Source: Serpula lacrymans var. lacrymans S7.9
Taxonomy: Eukaryota; Basidiomycota; Agaricomycetes; Boletales; Serpulaceae
Direction: 5' to 3'
Assembly (NCBI RefSeq): GCF_000218685.1
Contig: NW_006763302.1
Coordinates: forward strand, 99,180-163,179
Length of the DNA stretch: 64,000 nt
This document shows, one piece after another, positions 46,176-57,225 of this stretch (positions are counted from its first letter, which is position 1; every line of letters starts with the position of its first letter). The notes beneath the pieces are model-generated. The model searched no databases. It saw only the letters and a program-made list of their open reading frames with translations, and was not told the DNA's origin. Made by a program: the position numbers and the translations under genes.

Positions 46176-46405
46176 GATGAGTATTTCGACGACAAAAAGA
46201 ATAAAAGAGACAATAAATGCTAGAGAGCAACCGAAAAGGTGAAAGCCAAGAAAGTGAAACACCGCAGAGGATGCAAATGATTAGGTAATTGTCAAGTCAC
46301 GTGTTCTGTATAGACGTTTGAATCCCCAAGATCAGATTCAGAGCCTTCAGCTTTTCCTTACCGTGACATCAACTTGAAGGGCAACGGACCTCCAAGAGTT
46401 TAGAA
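46176..46405. promoter_or_regulatory. Shared divergent promoter of TAF4 and the NUP42-type gene
   Basis: The two start codons face away from each other 230 bp apart. A CACGTG palindrome (E-box, bHLH-type site) is at 46298-46303 near the middle. Whether the genes are co-regulated is inference. Confidence 0.55.
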
Positions 46406-48341
46406 ATGGTAGGTATCAAGTTACCTTCCTCCGAATACCATCCTGACTTGTGAATGAGGCCGTTTGTACATACTTCTTGCGTGGGACGTGCAAGTTCGGT
46501 GACAGATGTCGGAATGAACATCCAGGAGGAGGTACTCAGCGTCAGGGCTCATTCGGGAGTAAGTCACAAGTATATCGCTACAGAAAAACCATAAATCGAG
46601 TGATTTCGGTCTCGGCATAGATCAAACATGGACACAAAACTCCTCTGACTCGACCCAAAAGCCCCCTGTGGCCTTCACGTACGCATTCTCAATATATTCA
46701 TTCTCAACGTTGAACCTTATGCTGTCCTCTTGAAAACATCAGCATGGAGTCTATGACAAAAGATATCACTATGATGCAAGATAAGCCTTTGTGGCCTCTG
46801 TCGTCGTATGGTCCAGCAAAACACGAGCCAATACTCGTTGGTGGATTGGATGAATCTTTTGAGGAGCTACGAGTTCGAGCATTCACCTGTCTCAAGGAGG
46901 GTAATACAAACGATTATGTATGTCTTCTACTTCTAAACCTTTTGTTTGCCTATTGTAATGGATTTTATTTCGACGAAAACAGCTCAAATATGAATCAGAA
47001 AAAATAACAGCAGCAGACCAAACATATGCGAACGCACGCATAAACGTCTCCCAAGCATTTGAGCAAGCTACCAACCAATCCTCTAACATAGCATCCGCTG
47101 GTTTGAGTAGTGGTCCCGGCAATTCTGGATCTGCTTTTGGTGGCGGGAGCTCGTCGTTTGGCCAACCTTCTGTGTTTGGTGTATCTTCTAACACCGCGAC
47201 GGACAAGTCAGCCTTTGGACAGTCACAATCGGCGTTTGCGCAGCCATCTTTTGGGCAAACAGGTTTTGGCCAAAATACAACGTCCACAACATCTGCATTC
47301 GGACAACCATCCCAGCCCACTAGCACATCTGCATTCGGGAAACCTACACAGCCGACGTCTGCATTTGGCCAGCCATCTCAACCCACTACATCGGCGTTTG
47401 GACAACCTGTTCAGCCAACCTCTGCGTTCGGACAACCAACCCAGTCTACTTCTGTGTTCGGACAACCTTCGCCGCCTGGGGCATCATCAGTGTTTGGTCA
47501 ACCTTCTCAGCCTACCACATCTGCCTTTGGTCAACCCTCCCAGCCTACCACATCTGCTTTTGGCCAACCGTCACAGCCAGCATCCGCTTTTGGTCAACCA
47601 TCACAAACCACATCAGCGTTTGGACAATCATCTTTCATCAAACCGGCTTCTGGTGCCTTTGGCGCGTTCTCTTCGGGTACTGGTGCTTTTGGGGGTGGAA
47701 CTAACTCAAGTAGTGGAGGTGGTGGTGGGTTTTCGGCTTTTGCTAGTCAACCCTCTGGGTTCGCAGCAGCAGCAGCAACGAATACGTCACCATCGCCTGT
47801 TGCAGGTGGTTCTGCGTTCGGTCAGCCATCTTTTGGTGTCACAGCCCCCGCCCAGTCTGCCTTTAGCGCGGCTCCAGCATCGACGGCTCCTACAACTACA
47901 TCCCCGTTCGCTTCTACCCCATCAGCGTTTCCTTCTTCCCAGCCAGCTCCTGTGTCTGCGTTCGGGACATCAGCATTTGGAAGTCCAAACACATCTATGT
48001 CTGCATTTGGTTCCGGCCAACCAAGCGTGTCTACTGGCTTTTTTGGTAACAACAATGTCAATGCCACCTCAACGTTTGGCCAAACGCCACAGGCTACGTA
48101 CGCAGGATTCAATAATGAGCCGTCTTCTGCTATGTCCGCGGACACTCCGACAAGTGCAACTGGCGCTCCAGATTTTGGCAATGCAAGATTATCATTGCGC
48201 TCGGATGCTGATAAGTATGGAGCACTCCTGCCTCCAAATTACTTCGATATCCTTCCTGAGGCAGTGAAAACGGCATTTCAAAGTGATAAATTTGAATGGG
48301 GGAACGTGCCAGAGTGGATACCTCCGAGAGAGGTTCGTTGA
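46406..48341 (+). CDS. NUP42: CCCH zinc-finger FG nucleoporin of the NUP42/Amo1 type
   Basis: Cytoplasmic-face nucleoporin that binds Gle1 in mRNA export. Exons: 46406-46408 (the ATG alone), 46459-46558, 46621-46678, 46743-46917 and 46983-48341, giving 564 aa with all phases consistent. A CCCH zinc finger opens the protein (Cys4, Cys12, Cys18, His22; C-X7-C-X5-C-X3-H). A conserved linker follows (KPLWPLSSYGPAKHEPIL, EELRVRAFTCLKEGN) and a helical stretch. Next are about 27 FG motifs, many as near-tandem SAFGQPSQPT units. A conserved end NVPEWIPPREVR fits the Gle1-binding tail. The order zinc finger, linker, FG repeats, C-terminal motif defines the family. Starting at the Met at 46744 would miss the zinc finger. 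Confidence 0.88.
47280..47640 (+). repeat. In-gene tandem FGQPSQPT-type repeats
   Basis: A run of about 24-33-bp units encoding SAFGQPSQPT and variants, diverged at synonymous and a few coding sites. It lies within the FG region of the nucleoporin and produces long spurious frames on other strands and frames. Confidence 0.8.
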
Positions 48342-48708
48342 TCGTATCGATCACGTTCATCAGTTTGGTTTTCTTGCTTTCTTTCTGTCATCAGCTGTGA
48401 TTGTACTTTTAGCATTACATTATTACCGCATGTTTGTTTAGCTTACTTGGATTATGGATTATGTCCTGGGGCATTGAGGAAACGTATACATACAAATCTA
48501 CATACTGTACCGCTCAGTTCGCATTTTCTACCCCTGTCAATATCGTGATATCAGCCACTCGGTTTGCTTCCGAGAACGTTCAAGGGAACGTTATTGGTCT
48601 ATATCCGGAAGTCTGTATTCAGCCTGAGCTTCTGTTAAATACCACTAGTAGTAAGTGATCCAAATAACCTCCAACTTCATCGATTCTGCATCTTGATACC
48701 AAACCACC
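48342..48708. other. Intergenic region between the NUP42-type and Arb1-like genes
   Basis: Tandem genes on the plus strand. A 74-codon frame at 48434-48658 shows no motif. The sequence is AT-richer than the flanks and presumably holds the terminator of one gene and promoter of the next. Confidence 0.5.
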
Positions 48709-51054
48709 ATGTCAAGCAAACCCAGTGCTCCTGCGAAAGCACCTTCAGCCTCCAACACCCTTCCTCAGGCTGCAGTCGATGCTCCTTTCATCAGGTTTCC
48801 TCCATTCCCAGTAGCACCTGAAGGCGCCAGCATCATCTCTTTCAGTAGCTTCAAACCCTACGGTATCCAGATGTTCTCAAAGGCCGGCGAGGAGGAAGAA
48901 GTTGAGCTTGACGGCTTGAATATACCTACCGTCGAGTTACGCGTGAAGCATGACACTGACCAGTGTAAGAGCAACAAAAAGAGAAGAAAGAAAAAGAAGA
49001 ATGGGAAAATGACCACCGATGCGAACGGGAAACGTATACCGTGGTGGGAGGAGTGGGAAGAAGGCGAAGAGTTGAGAGTGACTGGTCCTGGCTACGACCC
49101 GTAAGTGGTTCCTTTCAGTACAACTCATTGCCACTATGCTCAGTATAGGAAATCCTTTCATATCCCAACCGCAGGAATATGTCACGAGTTGATCGCTTAT
49201 TCCAAGCTGCTCAGGACTTCAGGTCAGGTCGTACCTGGCCCCCCGCTGTATCTGGTGCAGGGAATCTGTGGGATCAAGTGTGTCCTCGTTCTTTTAATTA
49301 TATGATATATATATATATATATACTCATAAAGTCGACCACGAATAGTTTCGCCTGTACTCTGGGCTTCTTACCAACACCCCAGTGTACCGCAAGTCCGGA
49401 AATAAGCGAGATGGCGCCGAGTCTCCAGAAGGTTTCATGTCGGACGAAGAAGACCTCGACATGAAAGTCATCGAGGTTCCTGACATCACCAACTCCAAGC
49501 GAAAGCGACCTGCTCAAGACTCGTCTTTAGCAGACGATGGCGATGTAGACGAAGAAGAAAACGAAACGTACAAAAAGAAGAAGCTTGGGTCGGAAGAAGA
49601 TAGGGAAGATCGCCTCTTCGTCTTCCTCGACGACCCGGAGATCTCGGTAAAAGTATTCTTGTCGTCCTTCATGCGCGAACAGGGTTTGATATGGTGAGTA
49701 TTACACCATTTGGGTATCGTCGGCCCTCAAATCGTATGTGTTTAGGTCTGAGCGTAACCTTATTACTGCTCCAACCCTCCTCTCCTTCTTTTTGAACTTC
49801 CTTCTGCGAAACCGCGTGTTCCCCGAAGCGACTCACGAGCGAGGCCTTCGTTCAGCACTGAACGTAGTAGAACAAGCTAAAAAGCAACTTCCTCTCACTT
49901 TCAAAATTGGGAAAGTGATTCCAGACGAATTCAGTGGGGGGTGTAAGGAGTGCTGGGGCAGGAAAGGAGGTTTATCTTGGCAATCCGAACCCGTCGTCCT
50001 TCCCGAAAATACGGATTCCAAAGGTCATTATCTTTTCTAGTATACAAAAATGAATGTGCGTATACTGATTTCCATCCTAGCCGAGTCCCAAGTGAAGGAT
50101 TTCGAAACCGGACTATCCGTCGACGGTATCCAGGCCACGAGGGTCGAGATTCCATCTCCCGATTCGCCAAGCCAGATCGTCAAGCAGATCATCGAAGATA
50201 ACGTCGGCTCAGACGTCGAACTCGATATCAGCACCCATAACCCATGGGCCAACGAGCCTAGTCCCACCGCCACTGGCGCATGGGGCGACATACCCGCCCA
50301 ATGGGGTCCCGGGGCGGACACAGGTGTTCAGGACGGATCGGTTTGGGACGCGCCTGCGAGCAACTGGGCAGATGTGGCGGGTGATATGGAGGCTAACGCT
50401 GCTTCTTCGTGGAGCACGCCCGTCCTCCAGTCGCTCATGCCGTTCCTCGGCCCCACCGTTCTCCCTCTCACACATACGACGGGCATCGTCGAATTCTCAA
50501 CGAGACGAATCAAAGCCATCCACCCACCCTCTCCCTCCCCAACACCGTCCAAGTCAAGCTCCAAGTCGGCAACGTCCGCTAATGCTAACAACGATGGACC
50601 CGACCCTGAGCAAGTCGAAGACGCTCTCGATCGCGCGTTCGCTAAAGTCGTACTCGAGCCGTGGATCGGATGCATCACGATGGAAGATTCGGATATTTCT
50701 AGGCCTGTCATCAAGTCTTCTTCGAGGGGGGCTGTAGTTGACGAGTTCAGCGCCGGGTCAGATGCGCAGGATGTCGTGGATTCTACCTCTGGTGCGAAGC
50801 CGTACAACCCTTACAAGGACGATATCGTGCTTCTGGTGAGGCCTGCCATGGTCGAATACCTTACTGAAGGGATGGGCTTGGGCGCCCTGTGGATTCAGAT
50901 GGTGCGGCAGGAAGGCGTTCAGCCGCGGGCGGGTAAGAGAAAGGGGAAGCAGGCGGGGAAGGAAAACAAAATGGGTGAGACGTACTGGTATTTAGAGGAC
51001 CTGATGTGCATCTTTCCCAGTTTCTATACAGCTCGCGAGAAGGCAGGATTGTAA
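48709..51054 (+). CDS. ARB1: Argonaute siRNA chaperone complex subunit Arb1-like
   Basis: In fission yeast Arb1 is part of the ARC complex, which holds Argonaute with duplex siRNA and is needed for RNAi-directed heterochromatin. Exons: 48709-49100, 49175-49277, 49347-49693, 49746-50023 and 50081-51054, in phase, about 697 aa. A Lys-rich segment (KSNKKRRKKKKNGKMT) and acidic stretches precede the conserved core: NMSRVDRLFQAAQDFRSGR, DQFRLYSGLLTNTPVYRKSG, LFVFLDDPEISVKVFLSSFM, TLLSFFLNFLLRNRVFPEA and KDFETGLSVDGIQA, ending YWYLEDLMCIFPSFYTA. I assign it by resemblance to the Arb1 family, without a search. The last exon ends where a good donor (GTAAGT) overlaps the stop, so one more small exon is possible. 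Confidence 0.72.
49303..49323. repeat. TA dinucleotide microsatellite in an Arb1-like intron
   Basis: About ten TA units within the second intron (49278-49346) of the Arb1-like gene. Confidence 0.9.
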
Positions 51055-51460
51055 GTGTGTTTTTTATACATGATATCCCCCGCCTTCACGCCTTCACGAG
51101 TCCCATCTTCACATCTTTCTGCATGCATCAATCTTCCATCTGCTTGGTTCACATAAAACAAAAAAAAAACGAGTTCTCATAACGTGTACACTATTATAAA
51201 CATGAATTCAGAATGGGTTAGACTACATACATACGCAATCGTGATGATGATGATAGGGCAAGGTTGGAATGAAAAGTGAAAAAAAATGCAAGAGAGTGAT
51301 TTGGCGATGGGGGGGACGAAATGGGGGATGGGAGTGGATGGGAAAAAGGAGTGAATGGATGAGCACATATACTTATCGTAAACCGTATGCATCATTCTCT
51401 GCAAATCTACAGATCTGACGTCGACGTCGATCGTTAAAACGCCAAAACGCTAAAATCGTT

Positions 51461-51605
51461 CATAACCGTCGGAGCCGCTTTTTGGATGGCCGCGCCTCGC
51501 GTTTGCCGTTCGGGCTGAACGCATCCGAAGCTCCTTTTTTCTTCCTCGCAGCCCGCTTCTTCCACATCGGTTCAAAAAAGACCGCTTCAATCAGCCTTGA
51601 GGCTC
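51461..51605 (-). CDS. Possible last exon of an unidentified basic protein
   Basis: The minus-strand frame RLIEAVFFEPMWKKRAARKK continues to a Lys/Arg-rich end and a stop at 51461. It opens at a plausible acceptor (TTGAG/GAGCC). The composition suggests a nuclear or nucleolar protein tail. Upstream exons between 51606 and 51853 could not be resolved, so it may be only a remnant. Confidence 0.35.
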
Positions 51606-51853
51606 CTCAAGGCAAAAACAATATGGGGACTAGCGTAAAGCCAAGAAAACTTGGTTTTTACGCAGAATAATTCCTTTTGGGTAAAGTCTTAGATTATCAG
51701 GACGATGGCAACCTTGCTCGCGACTATCTTCGAGTAGATTACCATAGGCGAATATCATCATTGTAGATCATTGTAGATAAGATAAACAAAAGCCCATTCA
51801 AAAATCAAAAATTGTCCGCATGGAAAAACAAAAAACAGTAACGGATTATCCAT

Positions 51854-52143
51854 TTAAACGTCAGGATCCTCATTGTCATCATGTTCAGCGTCGGGTTCGT
51901 CATCGTCATTGTTGCGTTCACCAACAAGAGCATCGCGTTGAGCTTGAAGTACATCATCAGGTAAACTTATGATGATCCGTTAGTTGTGTGATTCTGGTAC
52001 ATTGGAATGGCTTACCTGGCTCGACCGACCTCGAGAATGAAACATAGCAATTCTAAATATTCTTCTTGCGCTATCGGATCTTCGCGAATTGTGTTACGGA
52101 TTGTTGACAAGCATGAGCAGTAAAAATCGTTGTAGGTACTACT
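51854..52143 (-). pseudogene. 3' end of a host gene truncated by the copia element
   Basis: Two exons, 52143-52016 and 51965-51854, joined in phase by a GT-AG intron (50 nt), give the last 79 residues: TYNDFYCSCLSTIRNTI, DPIAQEEYLELLCFILEVGR, then an acidic tail ending DNEDPDV. The frame is open right up to the LTR end at 52144. I do not recognise the family; the helix plus acidic tail suggests a nuclear or scaffold protein. The remaining gene body is not found on the other side of the copia element in this window. Confidence 0.6.
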
Positions 52144-52378
52144 TAATAAAACTAAGTGAAACTCAGCCGCTGCCCGAGAGGCTATAGAAACGACTGAGGT
52201 ATTCCTATACTAAACCCCCTACTACTTATAGTCGGAGGTGCTACTCGCTACAGTATAATGACTCCTGGGAGTACAGTTGTGCTCCTAGGAGAACAATGGT
52301 TACTCCATGGAGTGGTGGCTATGCTCCATGGAAAACAATGGCTGCTTCGACAGAGACCGGGTTTATCCGGTTTTGTCA
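52144..52378 (-). repeat. Copia 3' LTR
   Basis: A 235-bp LTR. In element sense it begins TGACAAAACC after a purine tract GAGTGGGAG and ends TTTTATTA. The same ends are set independently by the duplications of the solo copy at 60553-60745. It carries small palindromes of the CTCCTAGGAG kind. Confidence 0.88.
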
Positions 52379-52432
52379 CTCCCACTCAAGTGCAACCGTA
52401 GTCCCATAGCTTTAGAGAATTTCCAGTGTTTT

Positions 52433-54234
52433 TCATGAGTGAGGGGGTTTAGTGAGAATGTCTGCAACCATATCTCCTGTAGGAACATATCTGATTACTG
52501 CCTCTCCCTTTGATACTAAGTCATCTTGGATAAAATGATATTTTCGTTGAGTGTGTTTTGTGCGAGCACGGAACTGTGGATCTCGTGTAAGAATGATAGC
52601 TGCTTGATTGTCACAGTGCAATGTTGTAGGTCCATTTTGAGCATGTCCAATTTCTTCAAAAATATCCGAAGCCATGCAAGATGTTGTCCAGCATTGCTCA
52701 ATCCAATGTACTCTGACTCCGTGGAGGATAAAGTGACCATGCTTTGTCTTTTGCTTGTCCAGGAGATTGCTCCTCGGATGGTGATAAAAACAAACCCTGA
52801 TGTTGATCGAGACGTGTCTGGGTCTCCAGACCAATCTGCATCTGAATATCCATAGAAATCCATGTCCATGGAGACATCTGTGCCATCATATCATAGTTCC
52901 ATGTCCCTAGTTGCTTTCAGATATCGGAGGACACATTTTGCAGCTTCCCAGTGATGGCTCCTTGGAGCTGAGCTATGCCTGCTTAGTATTCCAACAACGT
53001 AGGCAATGTCTGGGCGGGTTCTGAGCATGGCATACATGAGGGAGCCTACAATTGAGAGGTATGATACTTGATGCCCTTCAATATGCATCTCGTGTTGCAC
53101 AATATCTTCGCCTGGAGCATTTGCAAGGAGTTTTGAACCATGGGCTATTGGTGTCCATACTGGTTTGCAGTTTTTCATTCCAGTACGCTCCAGGACTGTG
53201 TTAATGTATTGGCGTTGCAATAGGGATATTGTTTTGTTTGAACGATCACGTTGGATTTCTATTCCGAGGATGTATTTTGCTTCTCCAAGGTCCTGCATTT
53301 TGAATATGGATTCGAGTTTGGCTTTTGTGATATCCATGAATTTTTGGGATGAAGCTCCTAGGAGGAGGTCATCTACATAGACAACAACAAAGCATATTTG
53401 TTTGTTGTCCCGGAATACATAGAGACATGTTTCTGCATTTAGTCTTGTGAAACCGAGCTCCTGGAGCTTGCGATCAAAAGTTTTGTTCCATGTACGACCA
53501 GCTTGTTTTAACCCGTAGATGGATTTCTTCAATCTCCAGCAGTATCCAGGTTGGATAGGAACACCCCCTGGAGGAAGCATGTACAGTTCTTCTTCAAGTT
53601 CTCCATTGAGATAAGCTGTGGATACGTCCATTTGATCAAGTTCTAGGTCGTACTTTGCTGCCAGGGCTAGAATAATTCAGATTGACTCTAAGTTTGCAAC
53701 CGGAGCAAAAACCTCCTGGTAATCAATCCCCTCCCTTTGAGTAAAACCTCGTGCAACAATCCGGAGTTTGTATCTCTCAATGTTTCTGTTTTGATCAAAC
53801 TTGATCCGGAACACAGGTTTTGATGTGATGGGTTTTACTCCCTTCGGAAGTAGAACAGGGTCATATACTGCATTAGTATTGAGACTTAGGAGTTCCTCCT
53901 CCAAGGCAGACTTCCATAATTCTCCATCCGGACGTGATAAGGCTTCCTTTAGTGTCCTTGGAAGGTCTGTGTTAGATGGACTGGTACTTGCTATTCCAGC
54001 AAAGAATGTCTCCTCTGTATCAGATGTTTCTTCATGAACCTCAGGAGTGTTAGGTTTCTCCATGGAGTTGTCATGCTGCTCTTTTTGAGACTGTTCCTCA
54101 TCTAGAGTCCTTTGATAATCTCGGTTTTTGTCTGCAGGACGGTCTCCTTTTAAACAGTATTCCATATGGGGTCTTTCCATGGAGACCTGATGCTGGGCTG
54201 CGTGCTGTGATATATGCAGCTGTTTGCATGGCAT
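52433..54234 (-). pseudogene. Copia reverse transcriptase and RNase H
   Basis: RT with SALEEELLSLNTNAVYDPV, YKLRIVARGFTQREGIDYQE, MDVSTAYLNGELEEELYMLP, KSIYGLKQAGRTWN and the catalytic YVDDLLLG near 53360. RNase H follows with GYSDADWSGDPDTSRSTSGF, SSTESEYIGLS and the ending RYVPTGDMVADILTKPPHS. In-frame stops or shifts occur near 53670, 52890 and 52600. The catalytic aspartates of RT remain. Confidence 0.9.
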
Positions 54235-54236
54235 CT

Positions 54237-55341
54237 ACCCAAAATGACTTTGGGAGCTTGGAATCATGGAGCATAGTGGTTGCTAATGTAGCCAATGTCT
54301 GATTCATGCGTTCTGCAATGCCATTTTGTTCCGGAGTATCTGCAGCTGTAGTTCCTTGGATGACACCATCTCCTCGTGTCAGGCAACAAATACAAAGCTA
54401 TATAACAAAACACAATGCCTGGTCAAGTCCTTGCTGGAAGGCGGTGAATTAGGGTATGAGGTTGAAGAGTATCGGTATGAGCGCAAATCCAAACTAATAT
54501 TGAACTAGAGAACAGTACATCGAGTATGTACTTCTTTATATAGTGAACGGCGATGGTCAGACCGAGAAAGGGAAGAACTGAGAAAGTGGTCTGACCTGTC
54601 AGCTAACCAATAAGAAAAAAGGAGAAGGTGGTCCGATCTATCATATTTACTAATCGTATGAGAAAATGTATTGGTAAGGGATGTGTGATTGGCTGTATCA
54701 GTAAGCCCATGAGAAGGCGCTGACTCACAACCTTCTTTGCTTATCAATATTCCTCTGAAGTATTCCCAGACATAGCACTGGATCGTGGCTATGTCATCTG
54801 GATATCTTCTTGAGGGTCTACAACAAGTCTCCTTTGTTGTAGGTACGATAGGACGTGAGTGTGAATAGAGAATAAGAAGAAAAAGGATAAAAGTAATAAA
54901 ACACCTGCTGTAATCTCTAGTCCAAGGGCAAGAGTAGTGACAGGGATCGAGTCTGCTAACCACGACATGACGGGAATGCGATAAGAAAAATCGATTCCTC
55001 ACACCTCGGAGTTGATTTTTGAATGCATTGCTAGTATATTTTCCTCCCCCATCGCTCCGGAGGAATTCTGTGTATAGTGGAGTGAAATTTTCTTCTCCCA
55101 AATGAGTCCGGAAGAATGTTTGGACATCTTCTTTCCATTGCTTGTATCGTTCCAGTGCTTCACTTTTATGTTTTAGGAAATATATCCATGGAAATTTGGA
55201 GAAATCATCTACAATGATAATCCAGTACTGGAAACCCTCCCTGGAAGTTGGTTTGATTGGTCCTCCAACATCTGTGTGCACAATTTGTATGGGGCGCTTG
55301 GCTCGGTTTCCTCCAGTGGACTTGAAAGGTAATTTCTTCAT
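54237..55341 (-). pseudogene. Copia integrase, split by a solo LTR
   Basis: The catalytic core has IQIVHTDVGGP and FLRSDGGGKYTSNAFKNQL before the solo LTR (down to 55009) and TPEQNGIAERMNQTLA after it (from 54371), so the D, D and E residues are all present. The frames join when the LTR and one CCTCG copy are removed. The C-terminal part after YGILFKRRPS is deleted and runs into RT sequence. Confidence 0.88.
54377..55003 (-). mobile_element. Solo LTR, family C, in copia integrase
   Basis: A 627-bp LTR from TGTCAGGCAAC to CCTCACA with perfect duplications CCTCG (54372-54376 and 55004-55008). It shares GGTCAGACCGAGAAAGG and CCAATAAGAAAAA blocks with the copy at 20258-20954. Confidence 0.94.
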
Positions 55342-55344
55342 CTT

Positions 55345-56040
55345 TCATAAAGCACAAGGTTCACAAAACTCCGGGGTTCCGGTAAGGGTGTCTATGTCCT
55401 GGAGCTGTCTTTTTGTAACCATTCGTTGCAAGTGGTCCATTCCAATGTGTCCCATTCTCCTGTGCAATAAATTTACATCTACTGCGGCAAAAGCTGACTC
55501 CGGGTTGATTTCGGGTTTTGCTTGGATGTGATAAAGTCCTCGCTTGTGTAACGCAGTGAGAATAAGTTCCTCCTTTTTCCAAACTTCACAAGCATTTGAC
55601 CCTGCTGGAAAAAGTGTTGATAACCCCGTTTTGGACAATTTGTGGACAGAGATGAGTGCTAACGTGAAGTTTGGCACAAGTAAGACATTTGACAGTGTAA
55701 TAATGTGATCCTTTTTGCCAACGGTTGCTTGTAGGATTACTGTTCTAACGCCAATGGCATTTACAGAGGATTCATCCCCAAAACTGATTGTCCTCGGAGG
55801 ATGCAGAACATGGTATGTTCCTGGCTCAAACCAGGAGCGGTGAGGGACCATGTGGGATGTTGCTCCGGAGTCAATAATAATTGTTGTTTTGGTCTTATTG
55901 GGTTCCGACACAAGGTAAGCTTGAATGCATTTAGCAAGGGGCTTGGAAATATGTACATGATCCAATGCAATATGACTCTGTTCCTCCTCGGAGTCAGATC
56001 CGGATGATTGCTCTGCTGTATTTTCCTTTCCCTTCTTCCT
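55345..56040 (-). pseudogene. Copia protease and GAG-pre-integrase domain
   Basis: The aspartic protease motif is IIIDSGATSHMVPH near 55870. The zinc-binding HHCC region is HRRMGHIGMDHLQRMV ... CEPC near 55370-55460, ending in a stop at 55345 just before the integrase. A frame break between gag and protease lies near 56040. Confidence 0.85.
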
Positions 56041-56067
56041 TTGACCTTTTTCAGCTGACTGAAGTGT

Positions 56068-56763
56068 TCAACACTCCAAGGTGTTGTGTGATTTGGCTTT
56101 GTGGAAGTTACACCATTTCTCCTCGGATTTGAGTGCTGATTTGGAACCTCCAGGGGCCTTCCCTGACTGTCGTGCAACTTCTGCAGTGATCCGGATCTCA
56201 ACTGCATCAAAGGTAAGTTTATTTTCTTCAATCCTGTTGATTACTAATGACTGAAATATTTGCCATTCAGGAGTGCATGGGAGAGATTGGAGAAGAGCGA
56301 AAGCCATAAGTTTGGTATCAACTCCTAGTTTCATTCCGGAGAGGTGTGAATCAATTGTCCGGATTTTCGCAATGTGGTCCTGGATAGGTGATGTCCCATC
56401 CCAGGACAATTTGGTGAGTTGCTGGAATGAATAGAAGGCCGAGGCAATGTTGGACGTCTGATGGAGTGAGACAAGTTTATCAAATAACTCCTTGGAGCTG
56501 GTGAGGTCTCCAGTCCTCATTAGGAGGGCATCAGAGATGTGGTCCTGGATGATTCCATGTGCTTTCTCATCCTTAAGTATCCAGGTGATTTCAGGACCCT
56601 CCGAGGAGGTAGGTTTTCCTGGTGAGGGCTTAAGCTCCTCTCCAGTAACAACCTGGAGAACCTTTTCCCGACGTAGCTTTGAGATGATCCGGAGTTTCCA
56701 TATCTGAAAATTGTTGGGTCCAGTGAGAACTGGACATGCGGATGTATCACGTGCTGTGGTCAT
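56068..56763 (-). pseudogene. Copia gag
   Basis: A 231-codon frame with NFQIWKLRIISKLRREKVLQ, DHISDALLMRTGDLTSSKEL and IRTIDSHLSGMKL, typical of copia gag (UBN2-like). It ends in a zinc knuckle of the form CX2HX4HX4C (CNFHKAKSHNTLEC) followed by a stop where the family usually has Trp, consistent with TGG to TGA. The start codon at 56763 is well placed. Confidence 0.85.
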
Positions 56764-56821
56764 GGTTCCGAGGTTACCGTTTCAAATAAGAATTATTTCC
56801 TGCGTAGCTTTTGCGCACCAG

Positions 56822-57225
56822 TGTAACAACCAAGAGTTAGTTACTCTGGCGCACATAGAAACACACTATAAGGAAGATGGATGGGGAGTGGTTACCCCTT
56901 AGGCTGCATTGAGTTTGTTGGTTAACAACAGGAGGACTCGCTGAGGAGTCTCCTGGATCTATTGGGGTATATATACTAATACAGTGTTGTTTGTACATGT
57001 GTACTATACAGTTGATAGAGACAGTGGCTGATGATGTCATGGGGCCTAGCCCGCATGGCCAGCTCCGCTGTGTGAGAGAGCTGTGTCTAAAATAAGAAGA
57101 AAGGCAACGCGGCGCAAGAAGGAGGAGTTTGGACAAAAGGGGAAGTGCTGCATGGCACCCTGTGTGAAAGCTAAAGTACAAGGTTAAAGCGGAGAATAAA
57201 AATAAAGGAAAGGTCCGAAAATTGT
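56822..57225 (-). mobile_element. Solo family-A LTR, right end truncated
   Basis: It starts TGTAACAACC and follows the reference LTR to GAAAATTGTGTT, lacking the last bases (ATCGTAACA). No flanking duplication is found. It marks a junction where the copia 5' end and the LTR end were both lost, so a deletion or rearrangement occurred here. Confidence 0.88.

Larger units (their letters stand above)
52144..56821 (-). mobile_element. Ty1/copia retrotransposon, 5' LTR lost
   Basis: In element sense it reads gag (from 56763), protease, integrase, reverse transcriptase, RNase H and 3' LTR (52378-52144). That order, with integrase before reverse transcriptase, is diagnostic for copia. A family-A LTR at 56822 cuts the 5' untranslated region, so the 5' LTR and primer site are missing. 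A solo LTR-C sits in the integrase. The left flank next to the 3' LTR is CTACT (52139-52143); its partner is lost. Confidence 0.9.

Noticed and set aside
47110..48267. 385-codon frame overlapping the FG nucleoporin
   Set aside because: It is a frame shadow caused by the repeated SAFGQPSQPT codons; the FG frame has the domain and splice support.
51200..51400. Homology between the Arb1-like downstream region and 63430-63620
   Set aside because: Both have G-rich tracts and GGGGGGACAAAATGG-like text, but spacing and flanks differ; low complexity is enough to explain it.
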